A program made the translations under genes and the position numbers. Below, in pieces: positions 1-8,900 of a stretch of 64,000 bases of DNA. Location of the stretch: the NCBI RefSeq assembly GCF_041378895.1, contig NZ_CP144212.1:124001-188000 (forward strand). The letters run 5' to 3'. The notes under the pieces were generated by a model that had not been told where the DNA came from, made no database searches, and was given only the letters and a program-made list of their open reading frames with translations. Position 1 is the first letter of the stretch. Every line of letters begins with the position of its first letter. The stretch is from Dechloromonas sp. ZY10 (GTDB taxonomy: Bacteria > Pseudomonadota > Gammaproteobacteria > Burkholderiales > Rhodocyclaceae).

Positions 1-28
1 AACCGCGAGTTAGCACGGCGCACGCTCC

Positions 29-904
29 ATGACCCAAGCCAATCCCCCGTCGAACAATCTGCAGAAACTGCGCAAATACCTTGAAGGCCGCACCGGCAAG
101 GCGATCCACGACTACAACATGATCGAGGATGGCGACACCATCCTGGTCTGCATTTCCGGCGGCAAGGACTCCTACACCCTGCTGGCGATGCTGATGGCGC
201 TGCAGCAGCGGGCGCCGGTCAAGTTCCGCCTGATCGCGATGAACCTTGACCAGAAACAGCCCGGCTTCCCGGCCGACGTGCTGCCGCGCTACTTCGAGTC
301 GATCGGGATTGAATACCGTATCGTCGAGGCCGACACCTATTCGGTGGTCAAGGAAAAGATTCCCGAAGGCAAGACCACCTGCTCGCTGTGCTCGCGGCTG
401 CGCCGGGGCATCATCTACCGCACCGCCAAGGAACTGGGCGCCAACAAGATCGCGCTTGGCCATCACCGCGACGACATGGTGCATACCCTGTTCCTCAATT
501 TGCTGTTTGGTGGCAAGCTCAAGGCGATGCCGCCCAAGCTGGTGACCGACGACCAGGCTCACGTGGTGATCCGCCCGCTGGCCTATTGCGCCGAAGCCGA
601 CATCGCCAAGTTTGCGCGCGGCATGGAGTTCCCGATCATCCCGTGCAATCTGTGCGGCTCGCAGGACAACCTGCAGCGTCAGAAGGTGCGCGAAATGATG
701 CAGGAATGGGATCGCCGCTTTCCCGGGCGCACCGAGTCGGTATTTACCGCGATGCAGAATGTCGTCCCGTCGCATCTGGCCGATACCGGCTTGTTCGATT
801 TCCGCGGCCTGAACCTCGGGACCGAGGTGGCCGAGGGCGATACCGTATTCGACCGCGAGGAAATGCCGATGTCGGGCACCATCCCGCTGTTCGTCGCCGA
901 CTGA
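29..904 (+). CDS. ttcA: tRNA 2-thiocytidine(32) synthetase TtcA
   Basis: Cytosolic enzyme that thiolates cytidine 32 of certain tRNAs, using ATP and an iron-sulfur cluster. The 291-residue protein has the PP-loop SGGKDS at residues 43-48, which binds ATP. It also has two CxxC pairs, C118/C121 (CSLC) and C205/C208 (CNLC), the cysteine pattern of the TtcA family; the CxxC pairs hold the Fe-S cluster in known members. Length is close to that of E. coli TtcA. The ATG lies only 28 bases inside the window, so the upstream neighbour is not visible. The next gene starts 9 bases after the stop, suggesting co-transcription. Confidence 0.95.
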   Translation: MTQANPPSNNLQKLRKYLEGRTGKAIHDYNMIEDGDTILVCISGGKDSYTLLAMLMALQQRAPVKFRLIAMNLDQKQPGFPADVLPRYFESIGIEYRIVEADTYSVVKEKIPEGKTTCSLCSRLRRGIIYRTAKELGANKIALGHHRDDMVHTLFLNLLFGGKLKAMPPKLVTDDQAHVVIRPLAYCAEADIAKFARGMEFPIIPCNLCGSQDNLQRQKVREMMQEWDRRFPGRTESVFTAMQNVVPSHLADTGLFDFRGLNLGTEVAEGDTVFDREEMPMSGTIPLFVAD

Positions 905-912
905 GCCTGATC

Positions 913-1773
913 GTGGCCAGCCATCGTCTGACCCTGCTCCTGGCCGAGGTGATCGGCGATCTCGGCATGCGCCGCCGGGTGGGCGACGGCGAGGCCGGAC
1001 AGGCGCTGGAGCGCTGCGCCAACCGGTTGCAGCGGGTGCTGCAGGCCTGCGGCGGACGTCCCCTGCACAGCGGTTCAACCCGCCTGGTTGCAGTATTGCC
1101 GGACCCGGAAGCCGCCTGCACTGCGGCCTACGACATGCAACAGCGAATCGCCGCGCTGCCACCGGTCGGTGGCCACAAGCTGGCCTTGCGGGTGGCCGTG
1201 CACGCGGCCCTGCCGGGCGCGGCGGCGGATGAGCCGGACCGGCTGGCCATGGCCGACAGTGAAAAAATGCTGCAGCTGGGTGGCCCGGGCGAAACCATCG
1301 TCAGCACGGTGATCCTGCTGCACCTGCCGGAGCGGCTGGCAAGCGACTGGGAAAGTCTGGCCAGCGCTGAGTTGCCCGGGCTGGTACTGTATCGCCGCCG
1401 CTTTCTCCCTGCCGGGCCGGCTATGCCACAAGCCGCTCCAGGTAGCGGGGAACGCTTGTGTCTGCGCCATCGCGATCAGCTGCGGGTGGTCGATGCGCAA
1501 ACCCCGGTATTGAGCATCGGCCGCGATCCGGCCTGCCTGCTGCAGGTCGGTGACAGCCGGGTGTCCCGCCGGCATGCCCGGGTCGAGCAGCGGGGGCGGG
1601 ATTATTTTCTGGTCGATAGCAGTACCAATGGCAGCTTTGTCCGCGTAGAGGGCGGCCGTGAAATGCTGCTGCGCCATGGCGAACTGATGCTGGCAGGCAG
1701 CGGCAGCATCTGTCTGGGCGCATCGGCCAACGATCCGGGGGCGGCCCGGATCGACTTTGAACACCTCGACTGA
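913..1773 (+). CDS. Degenerate nucleotidyl-cyclase-like domain fused to an FHA domain
   Basis: A 286-residue protein of unknown specific function. The C-terminal third (about 199-270) is a clear FHA phosphothreonine-binding domain: GRD at 203-205, SRRHARV at 218-224 and STNGSFV at 237-243. Residues 1-160 read like a class III adenylate/guanylate cyclase homology domain (a GGRPLHSGSTRLVAVLPD stretch, then LRVAVHAALPG), but the metal-binding aspartates expected there are absent, so it is probably non-catalytic. The start chosen is GTG, 9 bases after ttcA; the frame stays open further upstream but would overlap ttcA heavily. waaA follows after 11 bases. A role in phospho-dependent signalling is inference. 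Confidence 0.75.
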   Translation: MASHRLTLLLAEVIGDLGMRRRVGDGEAGQALERCANRLQRVLQACGGRPLHSGSTRLVAVLPDPEAACTAAYDMQQRIAALPPVGGHKLALRVAVHAALPGAAADEPDRLAMADSEKMLQLGGPGETIVSTVILLHLPERLASDWESLASAELPGLVLYRRRFLPAGPAMPQAAPGSGERLCLRHRDQLRVVDAQTPVLSIGRDPACLLQVGDSRVSRRHARVEQRGRDYFLVDSSTNGSFVRVEGGREMLLRHGELMLAGSGSICLGASANDPGAARIDFEHLD

Positions 1774-1784
1774 AGCTCCTCTCG

Positions 1785-3059
1785 ATGGCCCGCTGGTTCT
1801 ATTCGCTGTGCTTTTTCCTGGCGCTGCCGCTGATCTGGCTGCGCCTGCTCTGGCGGGCCCGTCGCCAGCCCGATTACCTGCAGCATCTCGGCGAGCGCCA
1901 CGGTTTTTTCCCGCCGCGCCCGGACGGCCCGCTGATCTGGGTCCATGCCGTCTCGGTCGGCGAAACCCGGGCCGCCCAGCCGTTGATCGACGGCCTGCTG
2001 GCGCAGCATCCGGACTGTCGCATCCTGCTCACCGGCATGACTCCGACCGGTCGTGCCACTGGCCGCGAAATTTACGGCGAACGGGTATTTCAGTGTTATC
2101 TCCCGTATGACCTGCCATTCACGGTCGACCGGTTTTTTCGCCATTTTTCACCGCGCTTCGGCGTCCTGATGGAAACCGAGGTCTGGCCCAACCTGCTGGC
2201 CACAGCTAGTCGCCATGCTGTTCCTGTGCTGCTCGCCAATGCTCGCCTGTCGGCCCGTTCGGCGCGCGGCTACCGCCGTTTTGCCGCGCTGGCCCGGCCT
2301 GCTTTTGCTGCACTCTCCGGCGTCGCCGCGCAAACGCTTGCCGATGCGGAGCGCTTGCAGACGCTCGGTGCGGCCTCGGTCGAGGTTTGCGGCAATCTCA
2401 AATTCGATGTCAGTCCGGCTGCCGACAAGCTGGCTCTGGGGCACCGCTGGCGCGCCGCGTTCGGCGAGCGATCGGTATGGTTGGCGGCGAGTACCCGCGA
2501 GGGCGAAGAAGCCTTGCTGCTGGCGGCCTGGCGGCAGGCCGCAGCGAATGGCACGCTGCTGATCCTGGTGCCGCGCCATCCGCAGCGCTTTGACGAAGTG
2601 GCCAGCCTCTGCCGGGCTGCCGGATTTACGGTCGCTCGCCGGAGCCACGGTCTACCGCCGCCGGAGGCAGAAATCTGGCTGGGGGACAGCATGGGCGAAA
2701 TGGCAGCTTATTACGCTGCTGCCGACCTCGCCTTCATTGGTGGCAGCTTGCTGCCGCTAGGCGGGCAGAATCTGATCGAAGCCGCCGCTTGCGGCTGCCC
2801 GGTACTGATCGGGCCGCATACCTTCAATTTTGCTCAGGCGACTGATGATGCGCTGGCGGCCGGAGCCGCGCGGCGGGTCGCCAATGCCGACGATTTGGTC
2901 GGACGGGTGCAGGATTTGCTGCAGACCAAGGCCGAACGCGCGGCAATGCGGGAGGCGGCGCAGGCCTTTGCCGCTGCGCACCGGGGCGCAACGGCACGGA
3001 TGCTCGAATTTATCGGGCGCCGGTCGGAACGTCGCGGCGCGGATCCAGCAGGGAGTTGA
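1785..3059 (+). CDS. waaA: 3-deoxy-D-manno-octulosonic acid (Kdo) transferase
   Basis: Adds Kdo from CMP-Kdo to lipid A precursors at the inner face of the inner membrane, the first step of LPS core assembly. The 424-residue protein starts with a membrane-anchoring hydrophobic stretch (residues 5-23). It carries the family signature HAVSVGE at 54-60, where the glutamate is the presumed catalytic base, and a GT-B sugar-nucleotide binding segment (GGSLLPLGGQNLIEAAA) in the C-terminal half. Length is typical of WaaA/KdtA. Its 3' end overlaps the 3' end of the convergent tolC gene by 50 bases, so the two genes have no room for a terminator between them. Confidence 0.95.
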   Translation: MARWFYSLCFFLALPLIWLRLLWRARRQPDYLQHLGERHGFFPPRPDGPLIWVHAVSVGETRAAQPLIDGLLAQHPDCRILLTGMTPTGRATGREIYGERVFQCYLPYDLPFTVDRFFRHFSPRFGVLMETEVWPNLLATASRHAVPVLLANARLSARSARGYRRFAALARPAFAALSGVAAQTLADAERLQTLGAASVEVCGNLKFDVSPAADKLALGHRWRAAFGERSVWLAASTREGEEALLLAAWRQAAANGTLLILVPRHPQRFDEVASLCRAAGFTVARRSHGLPPPEAEIWLGDSMGEMAAYYAAADLAFIGGSLLPLGGQNLIEAAACGCPVLIGPHTFNFAQATDDALAAGAARRVANADDLVGRVQDLLQTKAERAAMREAAQAFAAAHRGATARMLEFIGRRSERRGADPAGS

Positions 3060-4359
3060 CCCGCAGCAGGTCTTCTTCGCCCAAGGCACCGACTGCCGCT
3101 TTCAGGCGCAATTGCGCCAGCAGGGTGTCGAAGGTTGCGCGGGCGAGATCGCGGCGAGTGTTATAGACCTGGTTCTCGGCGTTCAGCACATCGATGTTGA
3201 TGCGCACGCCGACTTCGTAACCCAGCTTGTTCGATGCCAGTGCCGATTGCGACGAGACCAGCGCTGCCTTCAGTGCCTTGACCTGGGCCAAGCCGTTGGC
3301 GACGCCAAGGTAATACTGACGGGCGGCCAGTGCGGCACCGCGCCGCGCCGCTTCGAAGCCGGCCTGGGCCGCCGTACGGTTGGCTGCGGCCTCGCGCTGG
3401 CGCGAAACCTGGCCGCCACCCTGGAACAACGGAATGCTGATCTGGATGCCGGCATTCTTGAAATCGGTATCGATCAGGTTGCCGCCGAAATAGCTCTTGC
3501 TGTGCCCCTGGTTGGCCACCAGGTCGACCGTCGGGTAGTGGCCGGCACGTTGCTTGTCGACTTCGCGCTCGGCAATGTCGGCCAGCGCCCGCTGCACCTG
3601 CACGCTGTAGCTGTCCTTCTCGGCAGCACTGACCCACTGGGCCATGTCGGCCGGCTGTGGCGGGCTCAGTTCGGCCTCCTTGCGCAATGCGGCGAGGACG
3701 CCCGGCTCGGTGCCGACAATCGCCTGCAGGGCCCGCCGTTTCACTTCCAGATCGCTTTCGGCGGCGATCTCCTGGGCCGAAGCCAGGTCGTAACGGGCCT
3801 GCGCTTCGTGGGTGTCGGTGATTGTCGCGGTTCCGACTTCGAAGCTCTTTTTCGCCAGTTCAAGCTGCTGGGCGATGGCCGCCTTGTTGGCCTGCACCGC
3901 CTGCAGATTCTCTCCGGCATTGAGGACATCGAAATAGGCCTGGGCGACGCGCAGGATCAGGTCCTGCCGGGCCTGTTCGAAACTGGCCTCGGCCTGCACT
4001 ACCTGCAGCTTGGCCTGGTCATAGGCAATCCAGTTCTGCCAGCGGAACAAGGGCTGCGCCAGCGTCAGCTGGTAGCTGTTGCTGTTGAAGCGTGGGTTGC
4101 TCATCGCACCGCCGCCGTGCGGCTTGATCTCGTTGTCGTTCCAGGTCGTGGCGCCACTCAGCGAGATATTCGGCAACAGGCCGGACAACCCCTGCGGCGC
4201 CTTTTCCTGGCCCGCCTCCAGCGTCGCGCGGGCGGCGATGAACTGCGGATCATTGTCCTGCGCCTGGCGATAGATCTGTGCCAGGTCGGCTGCGAAGGTC
4301 AGAGCCGGGAACAGGGCTGGAATAGCGGTGGCGACGAGCAGGCGGGAGAGCTTGAACAT
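3010..4359 (-). CDS. tolC: TolC-family outer membrane efflux channel
   Basis: Trimeric outer-membrane/periplasmic tunnel used by tripartite efflux pumps and type I secretion. The 449-residue protein begins with a signal peptide (MFKLSRLLVATAIPALFPA, cleaved near TFAADL). The mature part shows the two long helical repeats of the family, including DLILRVAQAYFDVLNA and the ISIPLFQGGG strand segment. The ATG chosen directly precedes the signal peptide; an upstream start would add 28 residues and hide it. It is downstream of the rhodanese, pcm and TetR genes on the same strand, so TetR control of efflux is a reasonable inference. No pump or adaptor gene is adjacent. Confidence 0.9.
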   Translation of the reverse strand: MFKLSRLLVATAIPALFPALTFAADLAQIYRQAQDNDPQFIAARATLEAGQEKAPQGLSGLLPNISLSGATTWNDNEIKPHGGGAMSNPRFNSNSYQLTLAQPLFRWQNWIAYDQAKLQVVQAEASFEQARQDLILRVAQAYFDVLNAGENLQAVQANKAAIAQQLELAKKSFEVGTATITDTHEAQARYDLASAQEIAAESDLEVKRRALQAIVGTEPGVLAALRKEAELSPPQPADMAQWVSAAEKDSYSVQVQRALADIAEREVDKQRAGHYPTVDLVANQGHSKSYFGGNLIDTDFKNAGIQISIPLFQGGGQVSRQREAAANRTAAQAGFEAARRGAALAARQYYLGVANGLAQVKALKAALVSSQSALASNKLGYEVGVRINIDVLNAENQVYNTRRDLARATFDTLLAQLRLKAAVGALGEEDLLRVNSLLDPRRDVPTGAR

Positions 4360-4366
4360 GGTTTCC

Positions 4367-4690
4367 TCAGTAACGACGCATGGCAGGATCGACTTCGGCC
4401 GCCCAGGCTTCAACCCCGCCAGCGAGGTTGAACAGCCGGGCATAGCCCTTGCGCTCCAGGAACATGGCGACCTGCATGCTGCGGCCGCCGTGGTGGCAGA
4501 TCACGACGATGTCCCGTTCCGCATCCAGTTCCCCGTCTTGCATCGGTACGAGGTGCATGGGAATGTGCAGCGAGCCCGGAATGTGACAGAGCTCGAATTC
4601 CCAGGGTTCGCGCACATCGAGCAGCAGCGGTGCCGGGCGGGAAGCATCGGCGAGCCAGTCTGCCAGTTGATGGGCGCGAATCTGCTGCAT
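4367..4690 (-). CDS. Single-domain rhodanese-like protein
   Basis: Small cytosolic sulfurtransferase-type protein of 107 residues. It has the DVREPWEFELCHIPG entry motif (residues 25-39) and an active-site loop beginning with Cys65 (CHHGGRS), the expected persulfide-bearing cysteine. No signal peptide. Its start overlaps the stop of the upstream pcm-like gene by one base, and tolC begins 7 bases after its stop, so the three are probably one transcript. The physiological sulfur acceptor cannot be read from the sequence. Confidence 0.85.
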   Translation of the reverse strand: MQQIRAHQLADWLADASRPAPLLLDVREPWEFELCHIPGSLHIPMHLVPMQDGELDAERDIVVICHHGGRSMQVAMFLERKGYARLFNLAGGVEAWAAEVDPAMRRY

Positions 4691-5343
4691 CAGAACGAGA
4701 AGCTTTCGGCGGCGGCGAAGCCGTCGAGCGACGGAATTACCGTTTCAAACAGGTTGACCGTGTTGAAAACGCCTTCGCCGGTGCAGGTCACCAGTTGCGC
4801 TTCCATGACCGGTGCGCTGCCGACCACGGCCGCCAGACGGCCGCCGACACGCAACTGCTTGAGGATGCTGGCCGGAATCGCGGGTACGGCGCCGGACAGC
4901 ACAATCGCATCGTAAGGACCGCGGGCAGCCCAGCCATTGGCACCGTCGCCGGTTTCAACGCTGACATTGGCGATGCCGGCGCGCTCAAGGTTGGCGCGTG
5001 CCATATCGGCCAGTTCGGGACGCGACTCGACGGTCACGACGTGATCGGCGTGGGCGGCCAGCAGGGCAGCCATGTAACCGCTGCCGGTACCGATTTCGAG
5101 AACCTTGTCGCCTTTCTTGATGGCCAGTTCCTGCAACAGCTTGGCTTCCATCTTCGGGGCCAGCATTACCTGACCGGCGGCCAGGGGCAGTTCCATATCG
5201 GCAAAGGCCAGGTTGCGGTGGGCGGCAGGGACAAAGTCCTCGCGCTTGACGACGAAAAGCAGGTCGAGAACACGTGGATCCAGAACCTCCCAGGGCCGGA
5301 TCTGCTGTTCGATCATGTTGAAGCGCGCTTGCTCGGTATTCAT
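4690..5343 (-). CDS. Protein-L-isoaspartate O-methyltransferase-like SAM methyltransferase
   Basis: 217-residue SAM-dependent methyltransferase of the Pcm family. Motif I is EIGTGSGYMAALLA at residues 83-96, and the N-terminal NMIEQQIRPWEVLDPRVLD segment is typical of a Pcm-like subgroup found beside tolC in proteobacteria. Canonical Pcm repairs isoaspartyl residues. This subgroup lacks an obvious canonical GTS loop in the N-terminal region (the stretch reads AAGQVMLAPKM), so repair activity is uncertain. It is first in the pcm-rhodanese-tolC run; a 20-bp palindrome lies just upstream of its start. Confidence 0.8.
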   Translation of the reverse strand: MNTEQARFNMIEQQIRPWEVLDPRVLDLLFVVKREDFVPAAHRNLAFADMELPLAAGQVMLAPKMEAKLLQELAIKKGDKVLEIGTGSGYMAALLAAHADHVVTVESRPELADMARANLERAGIANVSVETGDGANGWAARGPYDAIVLSGAVPAIPASILKQLRVGGRLAAVVGSAPVMEAQLVTCTGEGVFNTVNLFETVIPSLDGFAAAESFSF

Positions 5344-5362
5344 GTGGGTCTCCGCAGGCTTT

Positions 5363-5382
5363 ATATTAGCAGATACTAATAT
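5363..5382. promoter_or_regulatory. Perfect inverted repeat upstream of the pcm-rhodanese-tolC run
   Basis: ATATTAG-CAGATA-CTAATAT: two perfect 7-base arms with a 6-base spacer, in the AT-rich gap between the TetR gene and pcm, 20 bases from the pcm start. Size and position fit an operator or promoter element. It differs from the palindrome in front of the TetR gene, so it need not bind the same protein. Confidence 0.45.
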
Positions 5383-5403
5383 TTTAGTTCCGACAAAAGG
5401 CGA

Positions 5404-6039
5404 TTATACCTGACTCCGCAACAGCCCCTGCTGCAGGAGATCCATATGAAGTTGTAGATATTGTTGCGGATCGTGCTGACAACCGGCGCAACAACCGAAG
5501 GAGTGCTGCCAGATCAGCAGCATCAGCACCGGCGCGATGATCACGTCGATGGCGATCTCGACATCCATCTCGCGAAACTCGCCGCTGGCCATGCCCCGAC
5601 GCAGTGCCGCACCGAGCAGTGCCCGGCCCCGGCTGATCACCTGCTCGAAGTAGAACTGCGCCACTTCCGGAAAGTTGGTGGCTTCGGCAACCATCAGCTT
5701 GGGGATGCCGGCATAAGCTGTCTGGCCGATCTTGGTCCACCAGTTGTCGAGCAGCTTTTTCAGCAAGTCGAAGGCTGAGCCCTGATGACGGGCGGCAATT
5801 TCCTCGTTTTCGACCAGTACCGGCACGATGCCTTCGCGGATCACCGCCTTGAACAAAGCTTCTTTGTTTTCGAAGTAGAGGTACAGGGTGCCCTTCGAGA
5901 CCCCCGCCTGCGCGGCCACGTCTTCAAGGCGGGTGGCGGCAAAGCCGCGGGCGACAAACAGGTCGAGCGCGGCCGCGAGCAATTCGGCCGGACGCGCTTC
6001 TTTGCGGCGCTTGCGAAGGGAAGGAAGCGGGAAATTCAT
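5404..6039 (-). CDS. TetR/AcrR-family transcriptional regulator
   Basis: 211-residue dimeric repressor-type regulator. The N-terminal helix-turn-helix is clear: AAALDLFVARGFAATRLEDV followed by AAQAGVSKGTLYLYFENKE, the TetR signature. The C-terminal half is the variable ligand-binding/dimer domain and ends in a short Cys-containing segment (FGCCAGC). The ATG chosen is 6 bases inside a possible TTG start; the ATG sits 5 bases from a perfect palindrome that is probably its own operator. It is upstream and on the same strand as pcm, rhodanese and tolC, the usual arrangement for an efflux regulator. Ligand unknown. Confidence 0.9.
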   Translation of the reverse strand: MNFPLPSLRKRRKEARPAELLAAALDLFVARGFAATRLEDVAAQAGVSKGTLYLYFENKEALFKAVIREGIVPVLVENEEIAARHQGSAFDLLKKLLDNWWTKIGQTAYAGIPKLMVAEATNFPEVAQFYFEQVISRGRALLGAALRRGMASGEFREMDVEIAIDVIIAPVLMLLIWQHSFGCCAGCQHDPQQYLQLHMDLLQQGLLRSQV

Positions 6040-6043
6040 AAGC

Positions 6044-6069
6044 AATTAATGACTTGTCGGTCATTAATT
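6044..6069. promoter_or_regulatory. Palindromic operator in front of the TetR gene
   Basis: AATTAATGAC-TTGTCG-GTCATTAATT: perfect 10-base arms with a 6-base spacer, ending 5 bases before the TetR ATG. Length, symmetry and position are typical of an autoregulatory TetR operator. The site covers the place where a Shine-Dalgarno would be and none is visible, so the mRNA may have a very short or no leader. Confidence 0.7.
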
Positions 6070-6137
6070 TAACCGGCAGCCCGGCGCCGGTCAAGCCCGG
6101 GGTGCTGCGGAATTGCCGAGTTCCTTGCGCGGCGGGC

Positions 6138-6167
6138 TTCTCAAGGCGGTGCCGACAACGCTATAAT
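6138..6167 (+). promoter_or_regulatory. Sigma-70-type promoter for tRNA-Ala and tRNA-Tyr
   Basis: A perfect -10 TATAAT lies 9 bases before tRNA-Ala. A weaker -35 (TTCTCA, four of six consensus bases) lies 18 bases further upstream. It probably drives both tRNAs as one transcript. Confidence 0.6.
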
Positions 6168-6176
6168 GGCGGGCAT

Positions 6177-6252
<76 letters not shown>

Positions 6253-6309
6253 GCTGCCTATCCTTGCCAACAGCCGTCTCTGTTGGCATTTTTATCGGCA
6301 CTGCCCCGT

Positions 6310-6395
<86 letters not shown>

Positions 6396-6467
6396 CCCCC
6401 CCCTTTTTTTTCTGCATCGCTGACCGCCCCGGTTTTCTGCTGGCGACTGGCGCTTGGCCGGGCCGCG

Positions 6468-7163
6468 TTACGGAATCTCCGCTGCCGGCATCCGTCCGAG
6501 AATGATCGCGGTCTTTTTGGCCAGCCCCGGCGCGTTGCGGTTGCGGTCGTAATAGCGCGGGTTGGGGACCATGCCGGCGAGCCGGGCCGCCTGTTCCGGG
6601 CCGAGCTGGGCGGCGCTGCTGCCGTAGTAATGGCGGGCGGCAGCTTCGGCGCCGAAAATGCCGTTACCCCATTCGATCACGTTGAGATAAACCTCGAAAA
6701 TCCGCCGCTTGCTCCACAGACTTTCCAGCATCAGCGTGATGATCGCCTCTTCGGCCTTGCGCAGGTAAGACTTGGTCGGACTGAGGAAAAGATTTTTTGC
6801 CAGTTGCTGGCTGATGGTCGAACCGCCGGCGACCGGCTTGCCCTTTTTCTGGTTTTTCTCCAGCGCCTTCTGCATCCCGTCCCAGTCGAAGCCTTCGTGA
6901 TCGACGAACTTGGCGTCTTCCGAGGCGATGATCGCCCGCTTCAGCTGCGGTGAAATCCGCTCGTAGGGCACCCACTGCTGCTGCAGCTGCGCCTGTGGAT
7001 TCTTCTCGCGCAATTCGGCCAGGCGGATTTCCATGAAGCGGGTCGAGCCGGGGTTGAAGCTGCCCCAGAACAGCACCCAGCCGAGCAGCCACAGCTGCCA
7101 GAGCAGGAAAAGCACGAGCAGCGCCAGCAGCCCCCGGCGCAGCCAGCGGCCGAGCAGCTTCAT
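6468..7163 (-). CDS. mtgA: Monofunctional biosynthetic peptidoglycan transglycosylase
   Basis: Polymerises lipid II into glycan strands at the outer face of the inner membrane. The 231-residue protein has one N-terminal membrane anchor (about residues 11-33) and a GT51 domain. The catalytic-glutamate motif is [14 protein letters not shown] (Glu82) and the second family motif is [14 protein letters not shown] (113-126). No transpeptidase domain follows, so it is the monofunctional type. The ATG overlaps the aroE stop by four bases (ATGA), indicating translational coupling in the aroE-mtgA order commonly seen in betaproteobacteria. Confidence 0.95.
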   Translation of the reverse strand: MKLLGRWLRRGLLALLVLFLLWQLWLLGWVLFWGSFNPGSTRFMEIRLAELREKNPQAQLQQQWVPYERISPQLKRAIIASEDAKFVDHEGFDWDGMQKALEKNQKKGKPVAGGSTISQQLAKNLFLSPTKSYLRKAEEAIITLMLESLWSKRRIFEVYLNVIEWGNGIFGAEAAARHYYGSSAAQLGPEQAARLAGMVPNPRYYDRNRNAPGLAKKTAIILGRMPAAEIP

Positions 7164-7999
7164 GCGGCGAGCGTGGCGCGCAGGTTGGCAAGCACGCCGG
7201 CAGTGACCGGGCGGACGCCGCGCCACAGGCGGAAGGCTTCGGCCGCCTGTTCGACCAGCATGCCCAGGCCATCGGCGGAGCGTGCTGCACCCTGGCTACG
7301 GGCGAGCGCCAGGAAGGGTGTTTCGCCTTTGCCGTACATCATGTCATAGGCCAGGCTGCCGGCGGCGAACAGGTCGGGTGGCAGCGGCAGGCTGGCGCCG
7401 GCAAGGCTGGCCGAGGTGGCGTTGATCACCACGTCGAAACGGTGGCCGGCGAGTTTTTCGTAATTTCCGCCGTTGACCGTGGCATTCACGGTCGACGCGT
7501 TCTTTTGGAAGATTTCCGCCAGCAGTTCGGCCTTGTCGGCGCTGCGGTTGGCAATCGTCAGGGACTGCGGACGTTCGCCGAGCAGCGGCTCGATCACCCC
7601 GCGCGCGGCACCGCCGGCGCCGAGCAGCAGGACCCGGCGACCGGCGAGGGCGACGCCAAGGTTGGCGACGATGTCGCGGACCAGGCCGGCACCGTCGGTG
7701 TTGTCGCCGACGATCTCGCCGTCGGCAAAATTCAGGGTGTTGACTGCTCCGGCCAGTTCGGCGCGTGCGCTGCGTCGGGTGCACAGGCGGAAGGCCTCTT
7801 CCTTGAACGGCACCGTGACGTTGGCGCCACGCCCGCCGCCGGCGACGAACTCGGCAACGCTGGCGGCAAAACCATCCAGCGGTGCCAGCCGGGCCTCGTA
7901 GCGCAAGTCCTGGCTGGTCGCCGCAGCAAAGGCGCTGTGGATCGCCGGCGATTTGGAGTGGGCAATCGGGTTGCCGAAAACGCAGTAGAGGTCGGTCAT
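7160..7999 (-). CDS. aroE: Shikimate 5-dehydrogenase (NADP)
   Basis: Reduces 3-dehydroshikimate to shikimate in aromatic amino-acid biosynthesis. The 279-residue protein opens with [17 protein letters not shown], the shikimate-binding SxS region. It has the [11 protein letters not shown] motif with the catalytic lysine and a Rossmann glycine loop [10 protein letters not shown]. The start is the ATG that immediately precedes the conserved N-terminus; the open frame extends 53 residues further but has no family similarity. Coupled to mtgA downstream; the tonB-like gene ends 22 bases upstream. Confidence 0.96.
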   Translation of the reverse strand: MTDLYCVFGNPIAHSKSPAIHSAFAAATSQDLRYEARLAPLDGFAASVAEFVAGGGRGANVTVPFKEEAFRLCTRRSARAELAGAVNTLNFADGEIVGDNTDGAGLVRDIVANLGVALAGRRVLLLGAGGAARGVIEPLLGERPQSLTIANRSADKAELLAEIFQKNASTVNATVNGGNYEKLAGHRFDVVINATSASLAGASLPLPPDLFAAGSLAYDMMYGKGETPFLALARSQGAARSADGLGMLVEQAAEAFRLWRGVRPVTAGVLANLRATLAA

Positions 8000-8021
8000 G
8001 GCCAGGCTTGTGGGCAGGGGG

Positions 8022-8900
8022 TTAGCGGGCAGAGAGCTGGTCGCCCTGGCTGAAGTGCCAGGTGCGGGTGATTTCCAGCACATCGGTATCGCGCCGGATG
8101 TCTGGCGGGAAGGGCGAATACGGCGAGGCCAGCTGGACGATGCGGCGGGCGGCATCATCGAGCACCTTGTAGCCCGACGAACGGTTGATCTCGATGGTTT
8201 GAACCCGGCCGTCGGCGGCGAGCGACACGGTCAACACCAGCGAACCGTACAATTTGCCGCGTGCTTCCGGCGGGTAATTCAGCGTGCCGACCCGCTCGAC
8301 TTTCTGTCGCCAGTCTTCAAGGTACTGCGCGAAGCGGTATTCGCTGGTGCGGATGCCGATGTTTTTCTTGCGCGGGCGCTTGTTGTATTCGTCGGTGGCC
8401 TTGCCGATTTCGGCTTCCAGCCGGGCCATCGCCTTGGCCGTTTCGGCCAGGTCGAGGCCGGACAGCACCGGTGCCGGCTGCGGCTGCTCGTCACGGCGCT
8501 CACCCTTGCTGACGCTGACCGGGGCCTTGGCCTGGGTCATCAGCTTTTTCTGCTCACGTTCGAGTTGCTGCACCCGCTTCTGCATCTGCTGCAGGTCGTT
8601 GCCGGCGCTTTTCTGCGCACTGGCCGGCAGCGGTGTCTTGGCCCGCCGCTCGCTGTCCTCATTGCCGCCGCCGTCGAGGCTGGCCTGCGCCAGCGCTTGC
8701 GCGTCGGCCGGCTTGCGCTGGCCCTTGGCGTTGACCAGCACGATGTCCATCGCCTTGTCGCGCATCGAACGCGCCAGGTCGGGCTGGGTGAAATGCAGCA
8801 TCAGCAAGGCGGTATGGGCGAGCAAGGAAATCGCCAGCGCCGTCCCCAGACGGCGTTCGGGCGACCACCAGTGCTGCCAGCCCGGCAGGTTCAACTTCAC
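8022..8900 (-). CDS. TonB-family energy transducer
   Basis: 292-residue periplasm-spanning protein. One membrane segment (about residues 18-36, [18 protein letters not shown]) is followed by a long charged, coiled-coil-prone region ([19 protein letters not shown]). The C-terminal TonB domain includes [19 protein letters not shown] and [20 protein letters not shown]. It would transmit proton-motive force to outer-membrane receptors; no ExbB/ExbD or receptor gene is nearby. The start is GTG, overlapping the stop of the exonuclease gene (GTGA). It lacks the proline-rich linker of classical TonB, so it is a TonB-like variant. Confidence 0.85.
   Translation of the reverse strand: MKLNLPGWQHWWSPERRLGTALAISLLAHTALLMLHFTQPDLARSMRDKAMDIVLVNAKGQRKPADAQALAQASLDGGGNEDSERRAKTPLPASAQKSAGNDLQQMQKRVQQLEREQKKLMTQAKAPVSVSKGERRDEQPQPAPVLSGLDLAETAKAMARLEAEIGKATDEYNKRPRKKNIGIRTSEYRFAQYLEDWRQKVERVGTLNYPPEARGKLYGSLVLTVSLAADGRVQTIEINRSSGYKVLDDAARRIVQLASPYSPFPPDIRRDTDVLEITRTWHFSQGDQLSAR

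Noticed and set aside
388..912. Longer N-terminus for the FHA-domain gene
   Set aside because: The open frame extends back into ttcA, but the translated part is an out-of-frame reading of ttcA. The GTG after the ttcA stop is a better start.
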